From Opeltia flavorubescens (lineage: Eukaryota; Ascomycota; Lecanoromycetes; Teloschistales; Teloschistaceae), in the NCBI GenBank assembly GCA_000442125.1, contig KE546965.1, forward strand, positions 1,674,001 to 1,738,000: DNA of 64,000 nt, in the 5' to 3' direction. The notes below the pieces were generated by a model. It was not told the origin of the DNA. It saw only the letters and a program-made list of their open reading frames with translations, and did not search any database. A program made the position numbers and the translations under genes. Below, piece by piece: positions 63,311-64,000 of this stretch. The first letter of the stretch is position 1, and every line of letters begins with the position of its first letter.

Positions 63311-63667
63311 ATGAGCCGTCACAATCGCCGCCGCAGCCGTGCCAGTCACCGAAATTCTGCTTCACCATCTCGGCCAACAACATTTGATTTGCCAGATCTT
63401 AGGTCTATAGCTGAGGGACCAGGAACGCCGCAACTACTGCCAATTACTCTTAATAGAGGCAACTTCATCCGGAATGATCTCTCTACACGACTTTGGTACA
63501 ATAGATATATGGCTTGGCAAGCGCGGGAACGGCGGCAGAAAGAAGAGCGAGAGCGACTACTCATCGAACAACGAAGAATTTTCGGCGGAGAGGCTGAAGA
63601 AGATAATGAGCATGACTTGTGCTCAAACATGGCGGACTATTTTTTCGGGTTGGACTTTCTTGTGTAG
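63311..63667 (+). CDS. Small hypothetical protein
   Basis: An open frame of 118 residues without introns. The N-terminus is very basic and Ser-rich (SRHNRRRSRASHRN), the middle reads TFDLPDLRSIAEGPGTPQ, and a charged helix (YMAWQARERRQKEERERLL) follows before an acidic stretch and a hydrophobic end (YFFGLDFLV). The helix could form a coiled coil. I do not recognise the family. Biased composition and the upstream TATA-like box favour a real gene. The basic start could suit nuclear or mitochondrial targeting, which is speculation. It might also be one exon of a longer gene. Confidence 0.5.
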   Translation: MSRHNRRRSRASHRNSASPSRPTTFDLPDLRSIAEGPGTPQLLPITLNRGNFIRNDLSTRLWYNRYMAWQARERRQKEERERLLIEQRRIFGGEAEEDNEHDLCSNMADYFFGLDFLV

Positions 63668-64000
63668 GAAAATCGACGTGACGAATGATCAAATTTGGGA
63701 CCAAGGAGGTATTCACATTTTAGTGTCTATGCGAGATTCTGAACCAGAGGCTTGGACGTAAGGGTACGGCTTGAAGCAGTGCAGCTTTACTTGACTGGCG
63801 TGGTGTTTGACGGGTGATTCGGCATGGCCTTCTAAACCTGGTCCACTGAATTTGGTTACACGTGAGGAGAGGGCGCGACGCAACGCAGCTGTGTGCTCGC
63901 ACTTGGATGAGTTCGGGTGTTGGAGCTCGCTGCCGAGGGAACGGATCGAAGGAAGTATGTAACCAAAGCAGAGCTTGGTGTATAATCTTACGCAAATAGA
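63668..64000. other. Right end of window, no gene recognised
   Basis: The last 333 bases contain only a 91-codon minus-strand frame of no recognisable family. Probably 3' sequence of the small gene and whatever follows outside the window. Confidence 0.4.

Noticed and set aside
1-64000. CRISPR arrays, operons, ribosome binding sites, bacterial-type terminators
   Set aside because: None seen, and not expected in a fungal nuclear sequence with spliceosomal introns.

Overview
The window is nuclear DNA of a filamentous ascomycete (Pezizomycotina). Three things support this. The genes carry many short introns (mostly 48-70 bases) with GT..AG ends and CTAAC/CTGAC-type branch sites. Typical ascomycete proteins are present, including a Zn2Cys6 regulator with an Upc2-type zinc cluster. 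The first 17 kb carry an extreme signature of repeat-induced point mutation (RIP): CpA and TpG are almost gone, TpA is everywhere, and CpG survives. The order or genus cannot be told from the sequence. Two ambiguous bases (50501 and 59888) show it is a draft assembly.

Layout. Positions 1 to about 17160 are a gene-free, AT-rich RIP block with one recognisable tandem array and an even more AT-rich sub-block near its right end. Positions 17549-25517 hold a compact five-gene group that reads as a UDP-L-rhamnose module. It contains a UDP-glucose 4,6-dehydratase, a bifunctional 3,5-epimerase/4-reductase, a triose-phosphate-translocator-family nucleotide-sugar transporter, and two paralogous DUF5672 proteins with N-terminal membrane anchors at the two outer edges. 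The first two enzymes together should convert UDP-glucose to UDP-rhamnose in the cytosol, the transporter could carry it into the Golgi, and the DUF5672 proteins are candidate luminal transferases. The last two roles are inference.

Positions 27158-63667 are ordinary housekeeping chromosome: transportin (Kap104), an Upc2-like Zn2Cys6 factor, a UCH37-type deubiquitinase, an Ssh4/Ear1-like SPRY adaptor, class II cAMP phosphodiesterase, a SAC-domain phosphoinositide phosphatase, a NIPA-type magnesium transporter, a large acidic protein of unknown function, delta-COP, APC4, importin beta-1 (Kap95), D-arabinono-1,4-lactone oxidase and a small hypothetical protein. Nothing ties these into one pathway.

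Exon boundaries were worked out by hand from splice signals, reading frame and remembered family conservation. Every multi-exon model given below sums to a whole number of codons. No transcript data were available, so weak splice sites are flagged. The most interesting items are the rhamnose module beside the RIP block, the paired DUF5672 proteins, a 100-bp fold-back element with a 5-bp direct repeat at 47200-47299, and a possible alternative splice acceptor inside the zinc cluster of the Upc2-like factor.
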